Assembly (NCBI GenBank): GCA_039980455.1 | Contig: JBDXCG010000003.1 | Span: 1,550,001 to 1,614,000, forward strand | Length of the DNA: 64,000 nucleotides | DNA from: CALINF01 sp039980455 | GTDB taxonomy: Bacteria > Pseudomonadota > Gammaproteobacteria > Pseudomonadales > Halieaceae | Reading direction: 5' to 3' | Shown: piece after piece, positions 33,662 through 43,077 of the stretch | Numbering within the stretch: position 1 is the stretch's first letter | Layout of the letters: every line of letters starts with the position of its first letter | Translations under genes and position numbers: made by a program | Notes under the pieces: model-generated | Told to the model about the DNA's origin: nothing | Database searches by the model: none | What the model saw: only the letters and a program-made list of their open reading frames with translations

Positions 33662-34660
33662 ATGAACACTCTTTATTCAATAAACCAATCAAACCACACT
33701 CGGATGATTCGTTCGATACAGGCCTGCCTTGTTGGCCTACTGCTTACACTTTTGATCCATCCAGAGATAAGTCACGCTCAGGGTTTGCGCATTGCCGTAA
33801 TATCCGATATCAACGGACGTTACGGTAGCAGTGAATACAACCCCAGACTAGCCAGGGCCATTGCCCAAATCATAGAACTCAAACCCAATCTTGTTATCAG
33901 CACCGGGGATATGGTGGCTGGACAACGACCGGCGCCAAAACTGACTCGCACTGAATTAGAAGAAATGTGGAATAGTTTTCATAAGGAAGTTCGCGTGCCG
34001 CTGGAAACAGCGGGCATCCCCTTATTGATGACACCTGGCAACCACGATGCATCAGGTTACGCGGGCTACGAACTGGAACGCGATATCTATCGTGAGTATC
34101 ACCTCAACCATCCCCAGACAATACAACCCCTTCCTGGCGGCAGCTACCCGTATTACTTTGCCACGGAGCATGAAGGTACATTGCTCGTATCGCTGGATGC
34201 CACTCGCAGTGGAACGCTGGATTTCGCGCAACGCACCTGGCTGTCCGAAACACTACCGGCACAAGGCGGCAAACCCATCCTCGTTTTTGGCCATCTACCA
34301 CTACAGGCAGTTGCAATAGGCCGCGAGCAGGACATTGTCAGTGATACGGAGCTTGAAAGGTTGCTGGTCACACACAGCGTGACCGCGTACTTGAGTGGAC
34401 ACCATCACGCTTGGTATCCAGGCGAACGCCTCGATATCGCCATGATTTCCATTGGCAATCTCGGCGGCAATCAGCGCAGCCTTGTGGGCACTACAATAAA
34501 AACGGGATTCAGCTTTGCCCTGCTAGAGCTTGATGAAGCGGGCATAAAGCATATCACCGCCTATACGGGACCCGACTTTCAACAACCTATTGACGATCAA
34601 GCACTGCCACCTCAACTTGGCCGAGATTTAAAGAGAATCAACCCTCAGTCGCGTCCTTAA
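33662..34660 (+). CDS. Exported calcineurin-like metallophosphoesterase
   Basis: The start is uncertain: ATG 33662 or ATG 33704, the latter giving a compact signal peptide (MIRSIQACLVGLLLTLLIHP, cleavage near SHA-QG). Metallophosphoesterase motifs follow, numbered from 33662: AVISDINGRYG (49-51, DxN where DxH is usual), STGDMVAG (82-83), TPGNHDASG (127-129), VFGHLPL (His211) and LSGHHHAWYPG (246-249). The two-metal site is otherwise complete, so a hydrolytic role on a phosphoester outside the cytoplasm is likely. Substrate unknown. Divergent from the exported kinase-like gene with about 120 bases between; 3' end overlaps a small lipoprotein gene by 23 bases. Confidence 0.88.
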   Translation: MNTLYSINQSNHTRMIRSIQACLVGLLLTLLIHPEISHAQGLRIAVISDINGRYGSSEYNPRLARAIAQIIELKPNLVISTGDMVAGQRPAPKLTRTELEEMWNSFHKEVRVPLETAGIPLLMTPGNHDASGYAGYELERDIYREYHLNHPQTIQPLPGGSYPYYFATEHEGTLLVSLDATRSGTLDFAQRTWLSETLPAQGGKPILVFGHLPLQAVAIGREQDIVSDTELERLLVTHSVTAYLSGHHHAWYPGERLDIAMISIGNLGGNQRSLVGTTIKTGFSFALLELDEAGIKHITAYTGPDFQQPIDDQALPPQLGRDLKRINPQSRP

Positions 34661-34814
34661 CGTCGTCAGCGACGTCCTCGGCAGCGTCTTCTGCATCTTC
34701 GACAGCTTGATCCACCTGCTTACCCATCTTTTCCATCGTCCCTTCTTCTTTGGCGCAGCCAACGGTAAAGACTCCCAGTACTAACGCCAGAGCTGCAATA
34801 GTTATTGCTTTCAT
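34638..34814 (-). CDS. Small entericidin-like lipoprotein
   Basis: The ATG at 34814 gives 58 residues, and AGGAG lies 10 bases upstream. A short signal sequence ends in the lipobox VGC, and the mature part is a charged helix (VDQAVEDAEDAAEDVADDVK). Size, lipobox and helix resemble entericidin-type small lipoproteins, but no functional claim can be made. The gene overlaps the metallophosphoesterase 3' end (convergent) and lies 32 bases after the holin-like gene on the same strand. Confidence 0.72.
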   Translation of the reverse strand: MKAITIAALALVLGVFTVGCAKEEGTMEKMGKQVDQAVEDAEDAAEDVADDVKDATEG

Positions 34815-34846
34815 TGGCAACTTTCTCCTATCAAGTGTTTTTATGA

Positions 34847-35200
34847 CTAAGCGATTCCTACAACGGCGAACCCAACAATATAATTAATCACAGCAATCGA
34901 GAGCGCAGCTATGACTGCACCGGAAAACCCATCCACGGTTAGCCCTTTGAGAAGCTTGCCACAAAGAAATATTACACCCGCCGCGACAATAAGATTGACC
35001 AGCGCACCAAAGATACCTTCAAGGGCCAAAGCCGTGCCAACGACGTGGGATAAAAAGCCTATCAGCAGACCGGCGATCATCGCTGACCCGAAGCTCGCCA
35101 CACTCAACCCAAGGCCCAGTTTTGACACTACCCACAACACCGCGCCGGAGATCAGCGCTCCGATTAAAATCCCGATAACCAGCCCAATAGCTACTTCCAT
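34847..35200 (-). CDS. Small four-helix membrane protein, phage holin family 4-like
   Basis: The 117 residues are almost entirely hydrophobic, with about four membrane segments (4-27, 32-56, 63-84, 92-115) rich in Gly, Ala and Ile. The pattern VASFGSAMIAGLLIGFLSHV and VNLIVAAGVIFLCGKLLKGL resembles the Phage_holin_4_2 (YvlD-like) family, which is mostly chromosomal and not lytic. AATCTAATGG-type context gives a normal start with GGGAGG upstream. No phage genes are nearby. Confidence 0.75.
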   Translation of the reverse strand: MEVAIGLVIGILIGALISGAVLWVVSKLGLGLSVASFGSAMIAGLLIGFLSHVVGTALALEGIFGALVNLIVAAGVIFLCGKLLKGLTVDGFSGAVIAALSIAVINYIVGFAVVGIA

Positions 35201-35275
35201 TAGATTCCTCCCAGCTTAAACAAACTCCATCACATGCGAAGACTTACTGCACTTCCAATCGCCAGATAACTCACA

Positions 35276-38200
35276 TCAACTTCTGTGCTTAGACCGCCTC
35301 AACCCACCGATCCCCAGCAGTGACAACAGCACACTGGTCCCTAACAACCACCAGACTGAGGCTACCGGGATATCCATCGCTTCGGCCACCCCTCTCACCA
35401 GTATCACGACGAATGCGCTATCTTGATCATACAGCGAGTCGCCACTTTCATCTGTCGCCTCCAGAATAATGGTGTCGGCATGCAGGCTGGTTTCTGTAGC
35501 ACTGACATCGCCGACAAACTCGCAGTTATATACAGCCGCTGCCGGCAGTGTCTGCGGTAGGCTGCATGAGCCCATTCCATTCAAGTCGCCATAAATATCA
35601 TCGGTTAGGGTGGTCAGCGTAAGACTCTCGTCAGCCGATGTATTTTGCACTCTCACTGAGAATGTAACTGGGCCACCGGGAGCAGCAACGAGGCGTGGGC
35701 TTGCTGTTTTTCGCAAACTTACCCTTGCCGGTGCGCCCAAAATTTCCACGGTTGCAGTATCAGACCCTTCCACCAGGTCACCCGCGCCGTCGTCTCCCGT
35801 AGCTGTCACAATATTCGTGACCTGCTGTCCGGCAAAGCCTTCTACAGTGGCTGTGAAATCACAGGAGTAACTGTCACCTACTGTTATCGTCTGAGGTACG
35901 GAGCAAGAGGTAGTATCAATATCACCGGAGGTGGTGGTCACATCGCCATAGATATCATCCTGCAATTGATTGATATCGATAGTTGCGCTCAAAGAATTAT
36001 TCACCACTTCGACAGAAAAGGTTACTGGCTCACCGGGTGCCAAAACCGATGTAGGCATCGCTGTCTTGAGTACCACTATTGATGCTGGATCGGCGACAAT
36101 ACTGACACTGGCACTATCAGACTCCTCCAATGGACTCCCTGAACAACCGGTGCGCGGGCACGCCTGAACCGTTACCGTGTCGGTCACAACATCTCCAGCC
36201 AAACCATCGACAGGGCCAGTAAAGACGCACAAACGCGAGTCACCGGCATCCAGATCAAATGTCGATGGGCAGTTAACCGATCTGTTGACTGGTATTTTGC
36301 TCGGATCATCACCATGAATATCGTAGATGTCATCCAAAAAACTGACCACAGTGAGGTCGCCGGCCGAGAGATTTCTAACCAGCACAGAGTAAAGCGCTGG
36401 CGCCGGAGCATCTTTTTCGGCGATGGTTCTGGGTGCAGCAACCTTCGTGACGCTTATCGTAGCGTCGGGCAGGCCAGACGATACGATCTCAACTGAAGCA
36501 TCATCAGAGGCAACAGCAATCAGGCTATTGTCATCTACGCCACTTGCCAGCACCACATCGGTAACAACAGTACCTACAGCCCCGCTCACAGTTGCTTGAA
36601 ACTCACAGGAGTAGGCCTCATCTGGCAGCAAGAATTGAGTGACGGAGCATGTCGTGGTGAGAATCGACCCGGCTTGCACTGTAACATCGCCATAAATGTC
36701 GTCTTGTATCGAGGAAATCGTTACGCCGTCTACCTCAGACGTATTAGTAATTGCCAATGCGTAGGTAATTACATCACCCGACTCTGCCTGAGTTGGACTG
36801 GCTGATTTCAGAACGGCAATACTGGAAGGCACGTCAATAATATCAACTTGCGCCGCATCGAAATCTTCCTCCATGCCACCATCATCGTCAGTTGCTTCCA
36901 CGGTAATCACATCCACCTGGAACCCCCCAGGTGGCCCGAAAAAGTCACCGGGGAACGTACATTCATACACCGCACCAGGGTCAAGATCAGGTTGTGGCAA
37001 TGCGCAACTGCCTTGCCCATTTAGATCACCGTACACATCGTCGACAAGAGAAGTGAGCGTGACAGCATCAACGGGGGAGGTATTTTGTACTCTTAAGGTG
37101 AATTCAAATGTGCCCCCCGGCTCAGGCATCTGATTGGGAACCGCATACTTGGTGACCTCGATTGAAGCCGCAACATCTGTGATGGTTACTGTCGCAGAAG
37201 CGCTATCGCTAACCGGGCTTCCGCCAGGCCCCTGAGCACTGACAACCACGGTATTTACATGGGGTGGGTCACTCGGCTGACCCGAAACGGTACGCACAAA
37301 GCTGCATCGTAGAATATCGCGAGGGTCCAGGCGTGTTGGCGTTGAGACATCCGGGCAGGTACCCACTCCAGAAAGATCACCATAAACGTCATCGACAATG
37401 CTGGTAATAACAACGCTCTCAGTATCCGAATTATTCCCTATGGTCACGGTGAATAGAACCGGGCCGCCTGGCTCCCGTACCTGCATCGGCAGCGCATTTT
37501 TCTCTACGGTTATTGATGCCGGTAGGTCAGCAATAGTGACTGTTGCAGTGTCAGAGGCCGACAATGCCTCACCATCATCATCAACAGCGTTAGCGACAAC
37601 GGTATCTGTTTCAACATAACCTGAGCTACCAGTTACTTCGGCTTGGAACGCGCAGAGATAGAACCCTCCCGGAACGATAGTTTGCGGCACCGAACACGTA
37701 CCGCGGCCATTGAGATCACCATGAATATCATCGACCAGGCTGGTCACTGTTAGCACATCTGTTGCGGACGAGGTGTTAAATATATCGACGAAAAATTCGA
37801 CAGGCCCACCAGGAGCAGGAAGGTTGGCAGGAAACGCAAACTTATCCAGACTCATCGTTGGTGCGGGCTCCACCACGATAGGAAAGTTCAGATTGGGATC
37901 TAACTGGCACTTCGACTTTTGCTCGGGGAAGAAGTTTTCAGGGTTGTCTGGGTCCTTACATTCGTCTTGAGTGGCATTGCTACTCCAGGTGACAAGGCCT
38001 GAAATATCAAGTTGGCCATCGCCATCATTGTCGGCGCACAACACTGAATCTAACTGTATATCCTTGTAAACAATACCATCGCCGTTATCGACATCACCAC
38101 ACTGATCTCCATCCAAGTTGCGATAGCCGCCTGAGCCGGAATTTGCATTAAACGGCGGGAAGGGCTCAATGGGTGCCAGCGAATCAAACGAGCAGCTGGC

Positions 38201-38476
38201 TCCCCCAATCACCGGTTCACCGTTTTCACCAGAGAATATGCCAATGTCGTAACGCTGCTTCGCCGTGGACTCCAAACCGACACGAACAGAGAGTGAGATA
38301 ACATCGCCAATCGTACACTCGTCCGGACCATTGATCACGACCCCGCTAACGGTGAAGTCGTTTGCGGTGCATAGCTGGCCGCTGCCTAGGTCTGGGGGAC
38401 AGGCTTGCGCGACTACATCAAGGGGAATTATCAGTAGAAGTAGTGCTGGCAGCACTGAGGTCTTCACGTAGGACAT
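35276..38476 (-). CDS. Large exported protein with seven Ig-like (DUF11-type) repeats
   Basis: The start at 38476 (MSYVKTSVLPALLLLIIPL) gives 1066 residues with a signal peptide ending near VVAQA. After an N-terminal Cys-rich domain of about 190 residues come seven repeats of about 110 residues. Each opens with a 'V-K-A-P' strand and 'PGGPVxFxVxxxN', and each holds the acidic motif DD(I/V)(Y/H)GD with a following cysteine pair (for example VDDVYGDLNGQGSC). The fold should be Ig-like, related to DUF11 adhesin repeats. The end is a hydrophobic segment (SVWWLLGTSVLLSLLGIGGL) with a basic tail RRSKHRS, like a CTERM sorting signal but lacking PEP. Probably a surface or matrix protein. Confidence 0.8.
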   Translation of the reverse strand: MSYVKTSVLPALLLLIIPLDVVAQACPPDLGSGQLCTANDFTVSGVVINGPDECTIGDVISLSVRVGLESTAKQRYDIGIFSGENGEPVIGGASCSFDSLAPIEPFPPFNANSGSGGYRNLDGDQCGDVDNGDGIVYKDIQLDSVLCADNDGDGQLDISGLVTWSSNATQDECKDPDNPENFFPEQKSKCQLDPNLNFPIVVEPAPTMSLDKFAFPANLPAPGGPVEFFVDIFNTSSATDVLTVTSLVDDIHGDLNGRGTCSVPQTIVPGGFYLCAFQAEVTGSSGYVETDTVVANAVDDDGEALSASDTATVTIADLPASITVEKNALPMQVREPGGPVLFTVTIGNNSDTESVVITSIVDDVYGDLSGVGTCPDVSTPTRLDPRDILRCSFVRTVSGQPSDPPHVNTVVVSAQGPGGSPVSDSASATVTITDVAASIEVTKYAVPNQMPEPGGTFEFTLRVQNTSPVDAVTLTSLVDDVYGDLNGQGSCALPQPDLDPGAVYECTFPGDFFGPPGGFQVDVITVEATDDDGGMEEDFDAAQVDIIDVPSSIAVLKSASPTQAESGDVITYALAITNTSEVDGVTISSIQDDIYGDVTVQAGSILTTTCSVTQFLLPDEAYSCEFQATVSGAVGTVVTDVVLASGVDDNSLIAVASDDASVEIVSSGLPDATISVTKVAAPRTIAEKDAPAPALYSVLVRNLSAGDLTVVSFLDDIYDIHGDDPSKIPVNRSVNCPSTFDLDAGDSRLCVFTGPVDGLAGDVVTDTVTVQACPRTGCSGSPLEESDSASVSIVADPASIVVLKTAMPTSVLAPGEPVTFSVEVVNNSLSATIDINQLQDDIYGDVTTTSGDIDTTSCSVPQTITVGDSYSCDFTATVEGFAGQQVTNIVTATGDDGAGDLVEGSDTATVEILGAPARVSLRKTASPRLVAAPGGPVTFSVRVQNTSADESLTLTTLTDDIYGDLNGMGSCSLPQTLPAAAVYNCEFVGDVSATETSLHADTIILEATDESGDSLYDQDSAFVVILVRGVAEAMDIPVASVWWLLGTSVLLSLLGIGGLRRSKHRS

Positions 38477-38522
38477 TTTTCTTCGCTCGAACCCGTCGTC
38501 CACCGATTGTACCAAATAGCAG

Positions 38523-39377
38523 TCAAAAGACCTCCGCGCTAGCCTTCATGGCGATTTCACCGTCAGTATCTGCAGCCCACAAATCGAAGCCTTCATGTGA
38601 AAAAGCTCCGGCAAGCGTAAATGTATCAAACAAAGGGCGCAAACCACGAAACCGAAACGTCCGCATGCGCGCACCAGGAAGCTCTCGATGAACCAAATCA
38701 AGCAGCAGGGTTGCCGTTAGCGGTCCTTGCACTACCAAACCTTCATAGCCCTCAGTATTAATTGCATAGTCTTTATCGTAGTGAATTCGATGGGCATTAA
38801 ACGTGAGTGCCGAATATCGAAACAGCAGCACAGGGCTTGGCGAAATTACCCTCTTCCAATCCGACTCCACAGGCGCCATGACTATTGTGACTGGTTTAGA
38901 GCTTGCCGGCTTGTCATGTGATCGATATACCAGCGTCTGCTTTTCTTCAATACAAAGCGCATCTCTGGCATAGAGCTTGTGTATTAGCTGCACGAATACC
39001 AATGGGCCAGTAGTCCCATTCTTGAGATCAACGGCGTCAATCACCGACACGCGCCTCACGTCATCGCCTACCAACAGTGGAGCATGGAAGGCAAGCTCGC
39101 TGCCTGCCCACATACGCCGAGGCAGCGGCACAGGGGGGAGAAAACCGCCGCGTTGAGGATGCCCGTCGACCGCAATCTCCGCCGTGCATGCATCCGGTTG
39201 GAAATACAGCCAATGCCAGCACTCTGGTAGGGGTTCACCTTGGCGAGCTCTAGTCTCAGAATGGTCCAGCGTTGCAGACAGACGCGCAACAGGCGCAGCC
39301 GATATCACATCCGTTTGAGTCTCCTGACGACCCTCCCAGGTCTTTAAGTGTGAGATATCGACGTTATCGAGGCTCAC
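38523..39377 (-). CDS. HTD2/FAS1-like hot-dog hydratase (MaoC superfamily)
   Basis: The 284 residues contain two hot-dog halves. The C-terminal half has ALTFNAHRIHYDKDYA, the hydratase signature of the FAS1-like dehydratase/mesaconyl-C4-CoA hydratase group, followed by VVQGPLTATLLLDLVHRE. The N-terminal half is non-catalytic-looking (PRRMWAGSELAFHAPL). Relatives hydrate mesaconyl-C4-CoA or itaconyl-CoA or act on 3-hydroxyacyl thioesters. The start overlaps the stop of the MmgE/PrpD gene upstream by 4 bases, so both belong to one catabolic operon. Confidence 0.82.
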   Translation of the reverse strand: MSLDNVDISHLKTWEGRQETQTDVISAAPVARLSATLDHSETRARQGEPLPECWHWLYFQPDACTAEIAVDGHPQRGGFLPPVPLPRRMWAGSELAFHAPLLVGDDVRRVSVIDAVDLKNGTTGPLVFVQLIHKLYARDALCIEEKQTLVYRSHDKPASSKPVTIVMAPVESDWKRVISPSPVLLFRYSALTFNAHRIHYDKDYAINTEGYEGLVVQGPLTATLLLDLVHRELPGARMRTFRFRGLRPLFDTFTLAGAFSHEGFDLWAADTDGEIAMKASAEVF

Positions 39378-40687
39378 TGCTCAAGCCCAAGATGTCCAAA
39401 AACAGCTGAAGCAGCCACTGAGTTTGATTCCTTGTCGCTCATTGCCATTACTTGCGCGATCAGTTGCTCAACTTCGTTTTCTTCAAGTCCCGCGTAAGCC
39501 AGCAACATCTCGGCTTTATCAATCATTTCTGAGTCGGTAAGCGGTAATTCTGGGTCACCTTTGGCGAAAGATCGCTGTGCGGTGAGCACATCTCCTTCAG
39601 TTAATGTCACAATCACCCGCGAGCCCCACGCATCGGGATACGCCGACACCCAAGGCTCGGTGGCTTCAATGGTAATTCTCGCGCGAAGATTGGCAAGACC
39701 TTGCCTGGCACGATCATCGAACGCGGAAAAATCCACCGCAGGCAAACCCAGCGCGGCAGCGACGCAGTGATGAAGAGAGAACTTGGCCTCGTACTCGCTG
39801 GTGGGCAGTGGCCGGTTACATACATCCAATGCAGCCTGATATGCCTCAACTCGCACTGACTCGATTTCTCGGCCATCAATCACTGTACGCAACTCTAACG
39901 CAGCATCAATAGCCGGGTGGGTATGTCGACATGACGGCCACGGCTTTATTGAGGTCACGGTAAGCTGCCAAGGAGACTCAGGCGCGCTTAACACAGCACT
40001 GGGCTCGGGGTCGGGGCATAGCGCTCTGAAGAAGCCTTTATCTCCCTCCAATATTGCCGGCGGCCCGGTAAAATCGAGCGCCGCCAACTGCGCAGCGACA
40101 ATGCCTGCTTCAGCAGCGCGGCCGGCATGCAAATGCTTACTCATGGCGCCTGTGTCGAGAAACTCCCATAGCCCGGCAGACTGGGTGCCCGCATTGCCAA
40201 GGGCGTATACGGTCTGATCTTCAGACAGCGAGAGCAGCTGAGCAGCTGCCATAGCAGAGCCAAAGGGGCCACACGTAGCAGTGTTGTGCCAGACTTTGTA
40301 GTGTTCACCACCTACCGCCATACCAATACGGCACATGGCTTCGAAGCCCGCCAGCACGCTCTGCAACACGTCATGACCAGAATATCCGTGGCGCTGAGCC
40401 AAAGAGAACGCAGCGGGTACAACCACACAGCCTGGATGTGTCACAGAAGCCCGGTGCAGATCGTCAGTTTCGAGGATATGTGTGAATCCACCCAACACGA
40501 GCGCGCGCCTGCCCACATCGTCACCTTGCTCACGCCCCCACCCGGCTAGTTTTTTCCCGGCAACAGTGCGACGACCCGCCACCGCATTGGCAACAGCGTC
40601 GAGCGTGAACAACGCCGCGCGATGCAGGTCATCCTGATCAACTGGCTTATTCCTGATATGGCGGACAAGGTCTCTGGTTAGGGTCAT
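39374..40687 (-). CDS. MmgE/PrpD family protein
   Basis: The 437 residues match the MmgE/PrpD fold, whose members include 2-methylcitrate dehydratase, cis-aconitate decarboxylase and iminodisuccinate epimerase. Visible family features are the start DLVRHIRNKPVDQDDLHRAA, GGFTHILETDDLHRASVTHP near residue 86 and KPWPSCRHTHPAIDAALELR near residue 258 with the typical Cys/His pair. The reaction is not fixed by sequence. It is flanked by a hydratase gene (4-base overlap) and a CoA-transferase gene. An organic acid made or dehydrated here and then activated as CoA ester would fit the context. Confidence 0.88.
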   Translation of the reverse strand: MTLTRDLVRHIRNKPVDQDDLHRAALFTLDAVANAVAGRRTVAGKKLAGWGREQGDDVGRRALVLGGFTHILETDDLHRASVTHPGCVVVPAAFSLAQRHGYSGHDVLQSVLAGFEAMCRIGMAVGGEHYKVWHNTATCGPFGSAMAAAQLLSLSEDQTVYALGNAGTQSAGLWEFLDTGAMSKHLHAGRAAEAGIVAAQLAALDFTGPPAILEGDKGFFRALCPDPEPSAVLSAPESPWQLTVTSIKPWPSCRHTHPAIDAALELRTVIDGREIESVRVEAYQAALDVCNRPLPTSEYEAKFSLHHCVAAALGLPAVDFSAFDDRARQGLANLRARITIEATEPWVSAYPDAWGSRVIVTLTEGDVLTAQRSFAKGDPELPLTDSEMIDKAEMLLAYAGLEENEVEQLIAQVMAMSDKESNSVAASAVFGHLGLEQ

Positions 40688-40752
40688 TGTATTAGTCCGG
40701 TCGCTCTTGAAAAAAAGATGAAACGCCAGGTGCCTGCCTAAGCCGCTGATCG

Positions 40753-41883
40753 TTAGTCGCTCTTAGTGAATTCCTGTCGCAATGCAGCTGAGTGCTCTCC
40801 CAATGCTGGCACCGGCTGCAACTGTATAGAACCTTCTGCCATCTTCACCGGAGGTGCCACCACACTGACAGGCCCTGAAGGAGTATCGACCTGTGCTCGC
40901 CTGAGTTGCTCGTGTGCAGATAAACCCGCGACCGAGTTCACAAAACCAAAGGCAATCCGCCCTCGCTTTAGCCGAGCTACTATCTCCGTACGATCACAGT
41001 GCGAGAGTACTGCATCGATATCGCTATCCAGTTCGGAGCGGTTCTCACATCGCTTTGCGTTCGTGCCATAGTGAGATGACAATGCCAAATCCGGGCGTTC
41101 AAGCACATGCTCACAGAAGTTTTGCCACTCCCGCTCGTTCTGTATTGAGAACACCACTTGCTCATTGTCAGCAATCTTGTAAGCGCCATAGGGCGCAATA
41201 GAAGGATGGTTTAAGCCCACTCTCTCTGGCGCTTTGCCACCATAATCCTGATGCAGTAGCGGTACGGTCATCCAGTCTGCGATGGCATCAAATAGAGACA
41301 CACTGAGTCCCTTGCCCAACCCACTACGCTCTCGCTCGTACAATGCTTGCAGGATTGCTGAGTGAGCGTACATGCCACAGGCGATATCGCATACAGATAC
41401 ACCTACCCTACCCGGCTGTTCGGGGCTACCCGTTATCGAAGCCAATCCCGCCTCACACTGCACCAGCAGGTCGTACGCTTTCATTTCGCTATAGGGACCG
41501 GTTTCACCATAACCAGAAATATCTACTGTTATCAGCCGCGGATTTTCTTTGCGCAACGTCGCCGAATCAAAGCCAGATCTGGCAGCCGCACCCGGTGCGA
41601 GGTTCTGGATAAATATATCGGCCTGCATCAGTATGCTATCGAGCAACTCTTTGTCCTCGGCTTTTTTGATATCGAGGCAGATCGATTCTTTACCGCGATT
41701 GAGCCATACGAAATAGGCACTTTCGCCGTTCACCACGTGATCGTAGCCGCGTGCGAAATCTCCCTCGGCACGCTCAATCTTGATAACCCGTGCGCCCGCA
41801 TCGGCCAGACGCGACGAGCAGTACGGGGCAGCAACCGCCTGCTCCAGCGCAACTACCATAAGACCAGAGAGCGGCTGATCCAT
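40753..41883 (-). CDS. CaiB/BaiF-type CoA transferase (family III)
   Basis: Family III CoA transferases move CoA between carboxylic acids. The 376 residues begin PLSGLMVVALEQAVAAPYCS and continue LADAGARVIKIERAEGDFAR, the conserved N-terminal unit. WLNRGKESICLDIK and VCDIACGMYAHSAILQAL hold the region where the catalytic Asp lies. It overlaps the acyl-CoA dehydrogenase gene by 1 base and lies downstream of it. Substrate unknown. Itaconate and mesaconate transferases belong to this family and would match the hydratase nearby. Confidence 0.9.
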   Translation of the reverse strand: MDQPLSGLMVVALEQAVAAPYCSSRLADAGARVIKIERAEGDFARGYDHVVNGESAYFVWLNRGKESICLDIKKAEDKELLDSILMQADIFIQNLAPGAAARSGFDSATLRKENPRLITVDISGYGETGPYSEMKAYDLLVQCEAGLASITGSPEQPGRVGVSVCDIACGMYAHSAILQALYERERSGLGKGLSVSLFDAIADWMTVPLLHQDYGGKAPERVGLNHPSIAPYGAYKIADNEQVVFSIQNEREWQNFCEHVLERPDLALSSHYGTNAKRCENRSELDSDIDAVLSHCDRTEIVARLKRGRIAFGFVNSVAGLSAHEQLRRAQVDTPSGPVSVVAPPVKMAEGSIQLQPVPALGEHSAALRQEFTKSD

Positions 41884-43040
41884 CAGAATGACTTGGGCAT
41901 GCCCAGCTCCTGGGTCGCGACGAAGGACAGAATCAAGTTAGTTGATATAGGCGCCACCTGATAGAGGCGCGTCTCACGAAACTTCCGCTCAATGTCATAC
42001 TCCACGGCAAAGCCAAAGCCCCCGTGAGTTTGAATGCACTGATCCGCTGCCGCCCAGGATGCCTCTGATGCTAACAGCTTGGACATATTTGCCTCTGCAC
42101 CACAGGCTTTACCTGCATCGTAGAGGTCAGACGCCTGCTGTACCATCAACGCCGCTGCCTCCGTTTGAATATGTGCTCTCGCGATGGGGAACTGAACACC
42201 CTGATTCACGCCAATTGCCCTGCCAAAGACCTCTCTGTCTGACGCATAGGCTGCCGATTTTTCGGTAAACCAGCGTGCATCACCGATACATTCGGCAGCA
42301 ATAAGAATACGCTCGGCATTCATACCATCCAGAATACACCGGAAGCCTTTGCCTTCCTCCCCTATGCGGTTGGCTACAGGCACACGCAAATTGTCGAAAA
42401 ATAACTCGGTAGTCGCGTGATTCATCAACGTCTCTATGGGCTTTATGGTGAGCCCATTACCAACAGCATCTCGAAGATCTACCAGCAGCACCGACATTCC
42501 ATCGGTATGCTTTACACACTCTTCGCGCGGCGTTGTTCGCACTAACAAAACCATTAAGTCGGAATGCTGGGTACGAGAAATCCACACCTTCTGCCCATTC
42601 ACAACATAGTCATCGCCGTCGCGTACCGCTCGCGTACGAATCCGCGATGTATCTGTGCCGCTTGTGGGCTCAGTAACACCAAAAGCCTGTAAACGTAGCG
42701 ACCCATCTGCAATAGGAGGCAAATACTGCCGCTTCTGCTGCTCGCTACCGTGTCGAAGTAAGGTCCCCATCGTGTACATCTGTGCATGGCAGGCACCACC
42801 GTTGCCACCGCTGCGCTGTATCTCTTCCAATACGGCACAGGCTGCCCCTAAAGGTAAACCGCTGCCGCCATATTCCTCGGGAATTAGGATTGAGAGGTAG
42901 CCCGCTTGCGTCAACGCGTTGATAAATTCTGTAGGATACGCGCTGTTCTTATCGAGATCGCGCCAGTACTCACCGGTGAACTGAGCGCACAGTTTGCTGA
43001 CCGCCTCTCGAATTTCGGGATAACTTCGCTCAATCGCCAC
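41883..43040 (-). CDS. Acyl-CoA dehydrogenase
   Basis: This FAD-dependent enzyme of 385 residues oxidises an acyl-CoA to the 2-enoyl-CoA. The family motifs are LQAFGVTEPTSGTDTSRIRT (FAD/substrate region), KVWISRTQHSDLMVLLVRT and IQTHGGFGFAVEYDIERKFR near the C-terminus, the FAD-binding and dimerisation part. The catalytic Glu position cannot be fixed by eye. It lies between the SDR and CaiB genes on the same strand. Confidence 0.93.
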   Translation of the reverse strand: MAIERSYPEIREAVSKLCAQFTGEYWRDLDKNSAYPTEFINALTQAGYLSILIPEEYGGSGLPLGAACAVLEEIQRSGGNGGACHAQMYTMGTLLRHGSEQQKRQYLPPIADGSLRLQAFGVTEPTSGTDTSRIRTRAVRDGDDYVVNGQKVWISRTQHSDLMVLLVRTTPREECVKHTDGMSVLLVDLRDAVGNGLTIKPIETLMNHATTELFFDNLRVPVANRIGEEGKGFRCILDGMNAERILIAAECIGDARWFTEKSAAYASDREVFGRAIGVNQGVQFPIARAHIQTEAAALMVQQASDLYDAGKACGAEANMSKLLASEASWAAADQCIQTHGGFGFAVEYDIERKFRETRLYQVAPISTNLILSFVATQELGMPKSF

Positions 43041-43077
43041 GGACTACATTCCTCTCTATACGCTTATGTTAGCTGGT

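Noticed and set aside
34847..35200. Phage lysis holin and hence a prophage remnant
   Set aside because: The protein is of the chromosomal YvlD-like type, and no other phage gene, integrase or att repeat is near.
35276..35400. PEP-CTERM or LPxTG sorting signal at the end of the repeat protein
   Set aside because: A hydrophobic segment and basic tail are present, but the PEP and LPxTG signatures are absent; only a CTERM-like shape can be stated.
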